In this document: positions 5,169 through 11,643 of the stretch, in pieces
Position numbering within the stretch: position 1 is the stretch's first letter
Layout of the letters: each line of letters starts with the position of its first letter
Assembly (NCBI GenBank): GCA_900751685.1
Contig: CAADSR010000180.1
Span: forward strand, 1-12,372
DNA: 12,372 nucleotides
Direction of reading: 5' to 3'
Source of the DNA: Clostridia bacterium
GTDB taxonomy: Bacteria; Bacillota; Clostridia; UBA1381
Translations under genes and position numbers: made by a program
Notes under the pieces: generated by a model
What the model was told of the DNA's origin: nothing
Database searches by the model: none
The model's input: only the letters and a program-made list of their open reading frames with translations

Positions 5169-6578
5169 ATGAAACGGCTATTACTTTTACTCACCTTATT
5201 TTTATTTTGTTTTCTGTCCCCTGTGTACGCCGCTGGCGATCCTGCCACAGTGGAGCAATACCGGCAGGATGATCCTCAAAACGGAGAATACTTTATTGGC
5301 GAGCTTTCCGGCCCGGACAATACTCTCCTTCTAAAAAATCATTTTGCCCCCGGCAGCGGACGCATATATAAACTTTTTAATATTGGAGCCGATGGCTCTG
5401 TAACAGATTTAGCACAACAGATCCCGGAACAGATCAATGTGGAAAAGCTGCTGGAATTACGCTCAGACATGCTTTTTTTCTCCTGCACAGTCCTAACCGA
5501 GCAAAAAATCTATAGCCTGAATCTTTCCACGCTCGAATGTGCTCCTGCGGATTTAAAGCAGCTGACCCTCTTGCCGGAAAATATCCCTTTTAATTATGTT
5601 TTTCCTCCGGCTGACGCAGCTTCCCAGATGCAGGCTGTGATCGTATTCCCTGACCAAAAAAAAGCTGCAAAATTATCAGACGAGGACTGTAAACGGCTGC
5701 TTTCTGTCCAGCGGACATTCCCGATGGACCGTGTCGTGCTTCCACGTCCTCCAAAAGATTCTTCTTTTTATGTGAATTTCTATTATGGGGATCAAAAATA
5801 CACTGTGACTGGCTATGGTGATGTGCCCTATGCTTATTTTGGAGATCAGAATTATGTCTATTATATGCCTTATGTGGGAAATGCCCGTAATGCTATTTAC
5901 ACGGTCTATGCCGATATCTATCAGAAATACGCTGAGCAACCCACTGACCCTTACGAAGAGCCTGCCCTGCTATCTCAAAACGCCCTGCACCTGCCTGCAG
6001 ATAGTTGGGCGGTTGATGAGATCAACCTTGCAGCAGCAGGAAACCTTTTGCCTTATGAGCTGGCTTTTTCCTACAATGAGCCCATTACGCGGGAAGAATT
6101 TTGTTTTTTAGCATTAAAATTGCTGATCGAAAAGGAGCAGCCAGGCTTGAGTTCCCGCTCGGTCTATATGTCCCCCTTATCCGGCCTGTACCAAAGGGTT
6201 CTTGGAATTGATGCGCCTGAGACCCCTATGACATTTACCGACGAGGAATATCCTTCTACCGCCGTAGTTCATTTAGTGTCCCTCGGTATTCTTAACGGCC
6301 GTGATGACGGTACCTTTGACCCGGATGGGTATATCACCAGGGAAGAGGCGGCTAAAATTTTATATAAGCTGTTTGCCTTGTACCAATCCCCATCACCAGC
6401 AGAGCTTCCTGCTTACGAGGATGCCGGACAGATCTCTGGCTGGGCAAAAGATTTTGTCGCCTGGGCTTCCTCCGGGGGCATTATGAATGGAATGGGCGAT
6501 GGCAGCTTTGCGCCCCAGGGCACCTATAACCGCCAGCAGGCGATCGCTACCATGAACCGCCTATTTGCAGCTTTATAA
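5169..6578 (+). CDS. Exported protein with three C-terminal S-layer homology (SLH) domains
   Basis: This 469-residue protein starts at 5169, where AAAGGAG lies 7 bases upstream. Residues 1-22 are a signal peptide (MKRLLLLLTLFLFCFLSP, cleavage near VYAA). Residues about 24-276 form a tyrosine- and proline-rich region, with YFIGELSGPDNTLLL near its start and later YTVTGYGDVPYAYFGDQNYV. It looks beta-rich and I do not recognise it. Three SLH repeats follow at about 277-335, 354-405 and 415-466. The second (FTDEEY, GILNGRDDGTFDPDGYITREEAAKIL) and third (YEDAGQISGWAKDFVAWA, GIMNGMGDGSFAPQGTYNRQ) are good matches; the first (ITREEFCFLALKLL) lacks the G-x-F-x-P core and is degenerate. SLH domains anchor proteins to pyruvylated secondary wall polymers, so this should sit on the cell surface. 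The gene is monocistronic, between a clear promoter and a strong terminator. The role of the N-terminal part is unknown. Confidence 0.9.
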   Translation: MKRLLLLLTLFLFCFLSPVYAAGDPATVEQYRQDDPQNGEYFIGELSGPDNTLLLKNHFAPGSGRIYKLFNIGADGSVTDLAQQIPEQINVEKLLELRSDMLFFSCTVLTEQKIYSLNLSTLECAPADLKQLTLLPENIPFNYVFPPADAASQMQAVIVFPDQKKAAKLSDEDCKRLLSVQRTFPMDRVVLPRPPKDSSFYVNFYYGDQKYTVTGYGDVPYAYFGDQNYVYYMPYVGNARNAIYTVYADIYQKYAEQPTDPYEEPALLSQNALHLPADSWAVDEINLAAAGNLLPYELAFSYNEPITREEFCFLALKLLIEKEQPGLSSRSVYMSPLSGLYQRVLGIDAPETPMTFTDEEYPSTAVVHLVSLGILNGRDDGTFDPDGYITREEAAKILYKLFALYQSPSPAELPAYEDAGQISGWAKDFVAWASSGGIMNGMGDGSFAPQGTYNRQQAIATMNRLFAAL

Positions 6579-6614
6579 CAGCAAAAGCCAAACTCAAAAA
6601 ATAAATGAAGTAAT

Positions 6615-6663
6615 AAAAGGATGGTAGACACAAAAAAGTGTCTACCATCCTTTTGAGTTTTTT
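6615..6663 (+). terminator. Bidirectional terminator between the SLH gene and the convergent AraC gene
   Basis: A perfect 17-bp stem (6615-6631 with 6638-6654) with an A6 loop is followed by GAG and T6. The arms start and end in A4/T4, so it should also end the AraC transcript from the minus strand. AAACTCAAAA at 6590-6599 can pair with TTTTGAGTTT at 6651-6660 and could extend or compete with the stem. The remaining bases up to 6742 show nothing else. Confidence 0.85.
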
Positions 6664-6742
6664 CAAGAAAGAACTCAAAAGCGCCTTCTCCCTCGAAGCT
6701 TTAGGTTCTAAGCCATTTCTGACGTCATTCAATAGCACTCCA

Positions 6743-7606
6743 TTATGCGTCCTTCGGTTCTTTCTTGATGACTGGGATCCATACCTCATACTTAGCGTCA
6801 TTGGGGTCTGGATTTAAATAGACCTCAATATCCGGCCCATTGGCATATTCATAGCCAGAGGTAGGCAGCCATTCTGTTACAATACGCTGCTCCAGCTCCT
6901 GGATGGACTGATTTGTTCCCGAGCCTGCAAATACTGCCCAGGTAAATGCCGGCACAAGGTATTCTTCAAACGGCCCTTCCGCCGGCAGCGTGCTTGCAAC
7001 GGCAATAAAATATTTCCAAGCTTCATCATCTCCACAAGCGCTTACCCCTAAAAGCCCCATGGGCTGCCCATTCATTTTTTGAGCCAAAGCCGGGATCGTG
7101 CCGTCTGTAGACGCTTTCTGCCACATTTGCGGAACGACCGAAAAGTTTTTCTCGATCTCCTGATGCAGCGGCTGGGACACTCCAACAATACGGAATGCTT
7201 CTTTTTTCTCAATGCGGTAATTCATCTCTTCTGCTCCTTTTACAATCATTTTGAAGCGGATCGCAGGAAAAGCCTTGATAGAGCTTCCTTCCTTTTTCAC
7301 GGCGGAAGGCGCAATTCCATGGATGCTTTGGAACGCCCTGTTAAACGCAGTCGGAGAAGCATAGCCATATTTTAACGCAAGGTCAATGATCTTTTCCTTG
7401 CCGCTTTGTAGGTCTACCGCTGCCAGGGACATCCTTCTGCGCCGGATATATTCCGATAACGATACTCCGGCCATATAAGCAAACATCCTCTGAAAATGAT
7501 AGGTAGAGCAGCAGGCGATCCTTGCAACCTGTTCATACTCCAACTCCTCAGCTATATGCTCCTCAATATAATCGATCGCTTTGTTTAGGTGCTGTATCCA
7601 TTCCAT
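6743..7606 (-). CDS. AraC family transcriptional regulator with GyrI-like effector-binding domain
   Basis: In this 287-residue protein the DNA-binding part comes first. Two helix-turn-helix units occupy about residues 8-105 (AIDYIEEHIAEELEYEQVAR, STYHFQRMF, then LALKYGYASPTAFNRAFQSI and GIAPSAVK). This is the N-terminal arrangement of the Rob/SoxS-like subgroup with a C-terminal sensor. Residues about 125-285 form a GyrI-like/AraC effector-binding domain (MNYRIEKKEAFRIVGVS, GPFEEYLVPAFTWAVF, EWLPTSGYEYANGPDIEVYL, YEVWIPV), which binds small hydrophobic ligands in relatives such as Rob and BmrR. The ATG at 7606 has AAGGAG 8 bases upstream, and a promoter lies at 7705-7733. It is monocistronic and sits next to no obvious target, so targets may be elsewhere in the genome. 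The family is certain; the ligand is unknown. Confidence 0.92.
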   Translation of the reverse strand: MEWIQHLNKAIDYIEEHIAEELEYEQVARIACCSTYHFQRMFAYMAGVSLSEYIRRRRMSLAAVDLQSGKEKIIDLALKYGYASPTAFNRAFQSIHGIAPSAVKKEGSSIKAFPAIRFKMIVKGAEEMNYRIEKKEAFRIVGVSQPLHQEIEKNFSVVPQMWQKASTDGTIPALAQKMNGQPMGLLGVSACGDDEAWKYFIAVASTLPAEGPFEEYLVPAFTWAVFAGSGTNQSIQELEQRIVTEWLPTSGYEYANGPDIEVYLNPDPNDAKYEVWIPVIKKEPKDA

Positions 7607-7704
7607 TGTATCTACTCCTTTTTCTATTGTCTATTTTACTTCCTTTTTCCTTCTATTTCCTCTCTTTTCATGCACAAAAAAGAGCGCTCCGGATTTCTAC
7701 TTTC

Positions 7705-7733
7705 ATTATACTGTCTCCCCATAAATTTTACAA
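7705..7733 (-). promoter_or_regulatory. Sigma-A-type promoter for the AraC-family gene
   Basis: On the minus strand TTGTAA (7728-7733) and a perfect TATAAT (7705-7710) are 17 bases apart. The leader is about 90 bases. It contains a 7-bp inverted repeat, CTCTTTT/AAAAGAG (7662-7668 and 7678-7684), of unknown meaning. Confidence 0.7.
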
Positions 7734-7744
7734 GAAAAATCATT

Positions 7745-7768
7745 AAAAAATAGTATCTTATAGGATAC
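7745..7768 (-). terminator. Weak hairpin with T-tract after the DtxR-family gene, possibly an operator
   Basis: On the minus strand GTATC, a 6-base loop and GATAC (7753-7768) precede TA and T6 (7745-7750). The 5-bp stem is weak for a terminator. The near-palindrome also lies about 20 bases upstream of the AraC gene's -35 box, a usual place for an activator site. Either reading is tentative. Confidence 0.35.
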
Positions 7769-7807
7769 AGAAAGGGTACAAAAGCCTTTTATGAGCATTC
7801 TTTGCCA

Positions 7808-8239
7808 TCACCGCCCACTTTCTTCAAATTGATGATTTAATACATCAATATTACGCACGGTCTCTTCATTAAGGAAATGTTCAATTTTTTCTACCTGTTC
7901 AATTTCATCCTTGGATTGGTTGATGTAACACAAAAACCGGTTCAAAACATTATGGCGGTAAATCAAATATTCCCCCACTTCCTGTCCCTTCTGCGTTAAC
8001 CGGATGTAACCGTACTTTTCAAAATCCACCAGCCGCATGGCCTTTAGGTTTTGTACCATTTTGGAAACAGAAGATGTTTTCACATTCAACTTATCGGCTA
8101 ATACACCCACCCTGATATAAGACTGTGTTTCTGACAAACGGCAAATCATTTCCAGATAATCCTCCATGGCCGAAGTGATCTGGTTATGTTCCAATAATTG
8201 ATACCCTTTCAATGTGTGAAAATCTGATTTATTTTCCAT
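7808..8239 (-). CDS. DtxR/MntR family metal-dependent regulator, divergent from feoAB
   Basis: This 143-residue protein has a winged helix-turn-helix at about residues 23-85 (YLEMICRLSETQSYIRVGVL, then VKTSSVSKMVQNLKAM and YIRLTQKG) followed by a metal-binding dimerisation domain. There is no C-terminal SH3-like domain, as in MntR and unlike DtxR. By alignment from memory with Bacillus MntR, all six metal ligands appear present: Asp27, Glu30, His95, Glu116, Glu119 and His120. The protein has an N-terminal extension of about 19 residues ahead of the MntR-like start (SAMEDYLE). GGAG lies 8 bases before the ATG. It is divergent from feoA-feoB, with a perfect palindrome at 8295-8309 between them, so it most likely represses Fe(II) uptake when metal is plentiful. 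The ligand set resembles the Mn(II)-sensing type, so the sensed metal (Fe or Mn) is open. Confidence 0.9.
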   Translation of the reverse strand: MENKSDFHTLKGYQLLEHNQITSAMEDYLEMICRLSETQSYIRVGVLADKLNVKTSSVSKMVQNLKAMRLVDFEKYGYIRLTQKGQEVGEYLIYRHNVLNRFLCYINQSKDEIEQVEKIEHFLNEETVRNIDVLNHQFEESGR

Positions 8240-8287
8240 TCTTTCCGCTCCGTTTCATGTAACATATTTGAATAGCCCACATAATAT

Positions 8288-8316
8288 AGCACTAGGAAAC
8301 AATGTTTCCATATACT
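8288..8316 (+). promoter_or_regulatory. Candidate feoAB promoter
   Basis: TATACT (8311-8316) is a fair -10 box, about 7 bases before a plausible start near 8323, followed by the GAGGTG site at 8329-8334. The hexamer 17 bases upstream (8288-8293, AGCACT) is a poor -35. The palindrome at 8295-8309 fills the spacer, so a bound repressor would block RNA polymerase. Confidence 0.4.
8295..8309. promoter_or_regulatory. Perfect palindrome, probable operator of the DtxR/MntR-family regulator
   Basis: GGAAAC-AAT-GTTTCC is a perfect 6+3+6 inverted repeat in the 104-base divergent region between the regulator and feoA. It lies between the candidate feoA -35 and -10 boxes, and just upstream of a TATATT (-10-like) box reading toward the regulator. 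The GGAAAC half-site recalls the right half of the Bacillus mntH MntR box. Binding is inferred. Confidence 0.6.
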
Positions 8317-8343
8317 AAATCTTATTTCGAGGTGAATTATATT

Positions 8344-8571
8344 ATGAGTTATCCATTAACAAATTTAAATATAGGCGACAGCGCAGTCGTTTCAAATCTT
8401 TCCTTATCCGGCAGTATGCGCCGCCGTCTGCAAGACATCGGGCTGATCGAAGGCACAGAAGTGAAATGTGTCCTGAAAAGCCCCGGAGGCGACCCGATCG
8501 CCTATCAGATCCGCGGTGCGGTCATCGCCCTGCGGAACGAAGACTCGGGAAATGTATTAGTCAGCTTGTAA
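8344..8571 (+). CDS. feoA: FeoA, ferrous iron transport accessory protein
   Basis: This 75-residue protein is the normal size for FeoA, a small cytoplasmic SH3-like domain required for FeoB function. The family pattern is visible: LTNLNIGDSAVVSNL near the start, MRRRLQDIGLIEGTEVKCV in the middle, and DPIAYQIRGAVIALRNED at the end. The ATG at 8344 is chosen because GAGGTG lies 9 bases upstream. An in-frame ATG at 8302 lies inside the palindromic operator and ahead of the likely transcript start. feoB follows after 20 bases, so the two are co-transcribed. No feoC-like gene is present. Confidence 0.93.
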   Translation: MSYPLTNLNIGDSAVVSNLSLSGSMRRRLQDIGLIEGTEVKCVLKSPGGDPIAYQIRGAVIALRNEDSGNVLVSL

Positions 8572-8591
8572 AATAACAGGAGGTGTTCTAA

Positions 8592-10733
8592 ATGGGGCTT
8601 ACTGCTGATTCCACAGGACTGGGTGCAGTTGATATCGGTTTAAACATTAAAAAGGATTCTGAAAATGATAAGGTGATCGCCTTGGCCGGAAATCCAAACG
8701 TAGGAAAAAGTACCGTGTTCAACGAGCTTACAGGGTTAAAACAACATACTGGAAACTGGCCCGGAAAAACTGTTACGAACGCACAGGGAAATTGTATTTA
8801 TCATAATACAAACTACATCATGGTCGATATTCCTGGTACATATTCTTTAATGGCCCATTCTCAGGAAGAGGAAGTCGCCCGTGACTTCATTTGTTTCGGA
8901 AACCCGGACGCGACGATCGTCGTATGTGACGCCACTTGTCTGGAAAGAAATATGAATCTGGTGCTGCAAACAATTGAGATCACACCAAACGTAGTGGTTT
9001 GTGTCAACCTAATGGATGAGGCACGCAAAAAAAATATTTCCCTAGACCTTCCTCTGCTTGCAAAACGGCTTGGCGTGCCGGTCGTGGGCGCGGCTGCCCG
9101 CTCTGGGGAAGGCTTAGACGAAATGATGGATGCTATTGCCTCCCTTTTGCAGCAGGCAGAGCCTCCTTCCACTGTGACATTGCAGTATACCCAGCCCATT
9201 GAAGAGGCTTTGTCCCATTTACTTCCTGTCCTGCAAAAGAAGATGGATGGCTGTAAGATCCAGCTCAAATGGATCGGACTCCGGCTGTTAGAAGCCGAAC
9301 CCAGCCTGATGGCCTCGCTAAATGATTATGCGGGCTTTGACTTGCTGCAGGATGAGGACGTAAAAGCTGCCCTGTCCGGGGCGCAGGAGATTTTGAAGCA
9401 GCATAATATTTCAGATGACCTCCTAAAGGACGATATTGTGTCATGTATCATCCGCAAGGCAGAAGAAATATGCCAGGGTGTCGCTACCTTTGATCAAAAT
9501 ACATATAATGCGAGAGACCGTAAAATAGACCGGATCCTGACCAATAAATGGACCGGGTTCCCGATTATGATCTTACTTCTTGCGCTTGTGTTCTGGATCA
9601 CTATCACCGGGGCAAACTACCCCTCCCAACTGTTATCCAACGGCCTGTTCTGGATTCAGGACCGTTTAGTGGATTTTGCCGTCTGGGCCGGTGTTCCCGC
9701 CTTCCTCTATAACATGCTTATTTTTGGCGTGTACCGGGTTTTGGCATGGGTGGTCTCCGTAATGCTCCCCCCTATGGCCATCTTTTTCCCCTTGTTCACC
9801 CTTTTGGAGGATCTGGGCTACCTGCCGCGTATTGCCTTTAATTTAGATAAACATTTTAAAAAATGCTGCGCCTGCGGCAAACAGGCGCTGACCATGTGCA
9901 TGGGCTTCGGCTGCAACGCAGCGGGGATCGTGGGCTGCCGGATTATCGATTCCCCCCGGGAACGCTTGATCGCAATGATTACAAATGTATTTGTCCCTTG
10001 TAATGGGCGCTTTCCAATGATCATCACGATCATCGGGATGTTCTTTGTTGTTTCCGGCCCCTTACAATCCGTCTGTTCCACCCTGCTGCTTACTGGGATG
10101 ATCTTATTGGGGATCGCTATGACCTTTGTGGTTTCTTACCTGCTGTCTAAAACGATCCTGAAAGGGGAGCCTTCTTCTTTTACTTTAGAGCTTCCCCCCT
10201 ACCGCAAGCCGCAAATCGGAAAGATCATTATCCGTTCTATTTTTGACCGTACCCTGTTTGTTTTAGGCAGAGCGGTCACTGTGGCAGCCCCAGCCGGACT
10301 GCTGATCTGGCTTTTAGCGAATATCTCTGTTGGAGACATGACCCTGCTTTCCCACTGTGCTGCCTTTTTAGACCCCTTCGGGAAGCTTCTGGGCATGGAT
10401 GGAGTGATTTTATTTGCCTTCATCCTCGGCTTGCCAGCCAATGAGATCGTCGTCCCTATCATTATTATGACTTACATGGCCACCGGGAGCCTGGTGGAAT
10501 TTGACAGCCTGTTCCAGCTCAAACAACTGCTTGTAAACAATGGCTGGACCTGGATCACTGCAATCAGCACCATGCTTTTCTGCCTGATGCATTGGCCCTG
10601 CTCCACCACCTGCATGACCATCCACAAAGAAACAAAAAGCCTGAAATGGACGGCTGTTTCGTTTGCCGTACCGGCGGTGGCAGGGATGATCGTATGCTTT
10701 GTCTTTGCCACCATAGCGCGCCTTTTTATCTAA
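8592..10733 (+). CDS. feoB: FeoB, ferrous iron transporter with G-protein domain
   Basis: This 713-residue polytopic inner-membrane protein imports Fe(II). The N-terminal GTPase domain shows G1 GNPNVGKST (residues 33-41), the NWPGKTV switch region (55-61), G3 DIPG (79-82), G4 NLMD (139-142) and G5 around AAARS (167-171). The membrane domain starts near residue 322. Its two conserved gate regions are GFGCNAAGIVGCR (438-450) and NVFVPCNGRFP (465-475). The first has CNAAG where E. coli-type proteins have CNVPA. A Cys-rich loop, FKKCCACGKQ, precedes the first gate. Several further helices run to the end. About 30 residues (GLTADSTGLGAVDIGLNIKK) precede G1, an extension I associate with clostridial FeoB. 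AGGAGGTG lies just upstream of the ATG. A strong terminator follows at 10753-10797. Regulation is probably by the divergent DtxR/MntR-family protein. Confidence 0.96.
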   Translation: MGLTADSTGLGAVDIGLNIKKDSENDKVIALAGNPNVGKSTVFNELTGLKQHTGNWPGKTVTNAQGNCIYHNTNYIMVDIPGTYSLMAHSQEEEVARDFICFGNPDATIVVCDATCLERNMNLVLQTIEITPNVVVCVNLMDEARKKNISLDLPLLAKRLGVPVVGAAARSGEGLDEMMDAIASLLQQAEPPSTVTLQYTQPIEEALSHLLPVLQKKMDGCKIQLKWIGLRLLEAEPSLMASLNDYAGFDLLQDEDVKAALSGAQEILKQHNISDDLLKDDIVSCIIRKAEEICQGVATFDQNTYNARDRKIDRILTNKWTGFPIMILLLALVFWITITGANYPSQLLSNGLFWIQDRLVDFAVWAGVPAFLYNMLIFGVYRVLAWVVSVMLPPMAIFFPLFTLLEDLGYLPRIAFNLDKHFKKCCACGKQALTMCMGFGCNAAGIVGCRIIDSPRERLIAMITNVFVPCNGRFPMIITIIGMFFVVSGPLQSVCSTLLLTGMILLGIAMTFVVSYLLSKTILKGEPSSFTLELPPYRKPQIGKIIIRSIFDRTLFVLGRAVTVAAPAGLLIWLLANISVGDMTLLSHCAAFLDPFGKLLGMDGVILFAFILGLPANEIVVPIIIMTYMATGSLVEFDSLFQLKQLLVNNGWTWITAISTMLFCLMHWPCSTTCMTIHKETKSLKWTAVSFAVPAVAGMIVCFVFATIARLFI

Positions 10734-10752
10734 CTTTTATCTATAAAGCTTC

Positions 10753-10797
10753 TACCGTACCGCTCCATCTTTTAAAATGGTGCGGTGCGGTATTTTT
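10753..10797 (+). terminator. Intrinsic terminator of the feoAB operon
   Basis: A 16-position stem (10753-10768 with 10777-10792) contains 14 Watson-Crick pairs, one G-T pair and one T-T mismatch around an 8-base loop. It is followed by T5 (10793-10797). It lies 20 bases after the feoB stop. Confidence 0.9.
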
Positions 10798-10860
10798 ATT
10801 GTAAGGCATTTTTCTATCCTGAAAATGTCTTCGATTTTACAGCTTCCACATTACATCCAG

Positions 10861-10889
10861 TTGCTTTTTTTATGATTTTAAAATATAAT
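10861..10889 (+). promoter_or_regulatory. Sigma-A-type promoter for the two-component system
   Basis: TTGCTT (10861-10866) and a perfect TATAAT (10884-10889) are 17 bases apart. Transcription from about 10896 gives a 60-base leader. The leader contains a small hairpin, TGCGG/CCGCA (10904-10908 with 10916-10920), of unknown role. Confidence 0.75.
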
Positions 10890-10956
10890 AGAAAAATCAG
10901 AGATGCGGATAATACCCGCAGCCCCCAAAAATAGAAGTCTACAAAGAGGTATCCGG

Positions 10957-11643
10957 ATGAAAATACTAGTTGTCGAAGATGATCTTATGCTAAACACAGG
11001 GCTCTGTTTTGAGCTTGATACCAGCGGTTATTTGACCGTAGCTGCTTATAGCTGTCAAAAGGCAAGACAGCTTTTTAAAAATGAACTATTTGATTTGGCT
11101 ATTCTGGATGTAAACCTGCCGGATGGGAGCGGTTTTGAGCTTTGCCGTGAAATAAAAGCGCTCCAGCCAGAATTGCCGGTCATTTTCTTGACCGCAAATG
11201 ATCTGGAGCAAGATATATTGAATGGCTTTGACCTGGGGGCAGATGATTATATTACAAAGCCATTTAACCTCCAGATCCTGAAACGCCGTGTGGAAGTGTC
11301 CCTGCGCCGCAGGGCTTCTATCCATAAACCAAAAACAGAGCAATATAACGACGGGTTTCTCTTATTGGATTTTGACACCTTGACTGCGGTCAAGGAGGAG
11401 AAAAAGCTGGCGATCACACCGAATGAATATAAGCTGCTGCGCATCTTGACTGCAAATGCCGGAAACATTATCACAAGGCAGCTTTTATTAGAAAAATTGT
11501 GGGATTGTGATCAGAATTATATTGATGACCACACATTGACTGTAACAATGAACCGGCTGCGGGCAAAAATTGAAGACACGGAGCACACTTATATCAAGAC
11601 AGTACGGGGCATGGGCTATATCTGGACGGGAGGAAAAATATGA
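10957..11643 (+). CDS. OmpR/PhoB family response regulator
   Basis: This 228-residue protein has a receiver domain at residues 1-118. It shows the acidic pair Asp8-Asp9, phospho-acceptor Asp51 (LAILDVNLPDGSG), Thr79 (VIFLTAND) and Lys101 (DYITKPF). The C-terminal winged helix (about 130-228) shows ITPNEYKLLRILTANAGNII, DDHTLTVTMNRLRAKIED and IKTVRGMGYIW, typical of OmpR-type DNA binding. The ATG at 10957 is chosen because GAGG lies 7 bases upstream and the protein then starts with the usual MKILVVEDD; a longer in-frame reading from 10903 would add residues with no homology. The kinase gene begins within its stop codon (ATGA overlap), so the two are translationally coupled. Target genes are not visible here. 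Confidence 0.95.
   Translation: MKILVVEDDLMLNTGLCFELDTSGYLTVAAYSCQKARQLFKNELFDLAILDVNLPDGSGFELCREIKALQPELPVIFLTANDLEQDILNGFDLGADDYITKPFNLQILKRRVEVSLRRRASIHKPKTEQYNDGFLLLDFDTLTAVKEEKKLAITPNEYKLLRILTANAGNIITRQLLLEKLWDCDQNYIDDHTLTVTMNRLRAKIEDTEHTYIKTVRGMGYIWTGGKI

Noticed and set aside
8302..8343. Longer FeoA starting at the ATG at 8302
   Set aside because: The ATG is inside the palindromic operator and ahead of the probable transcript start; the ATG at 8344 has GAGGTG upstream and gives normal FeoA length.
10903..10956. Longer response regulator start at 10903
   Set aside because: The added 18 residues have no family similarity, while the ATG at 10957 has GAGG upstream and gives the standard MKILVVEDD start.
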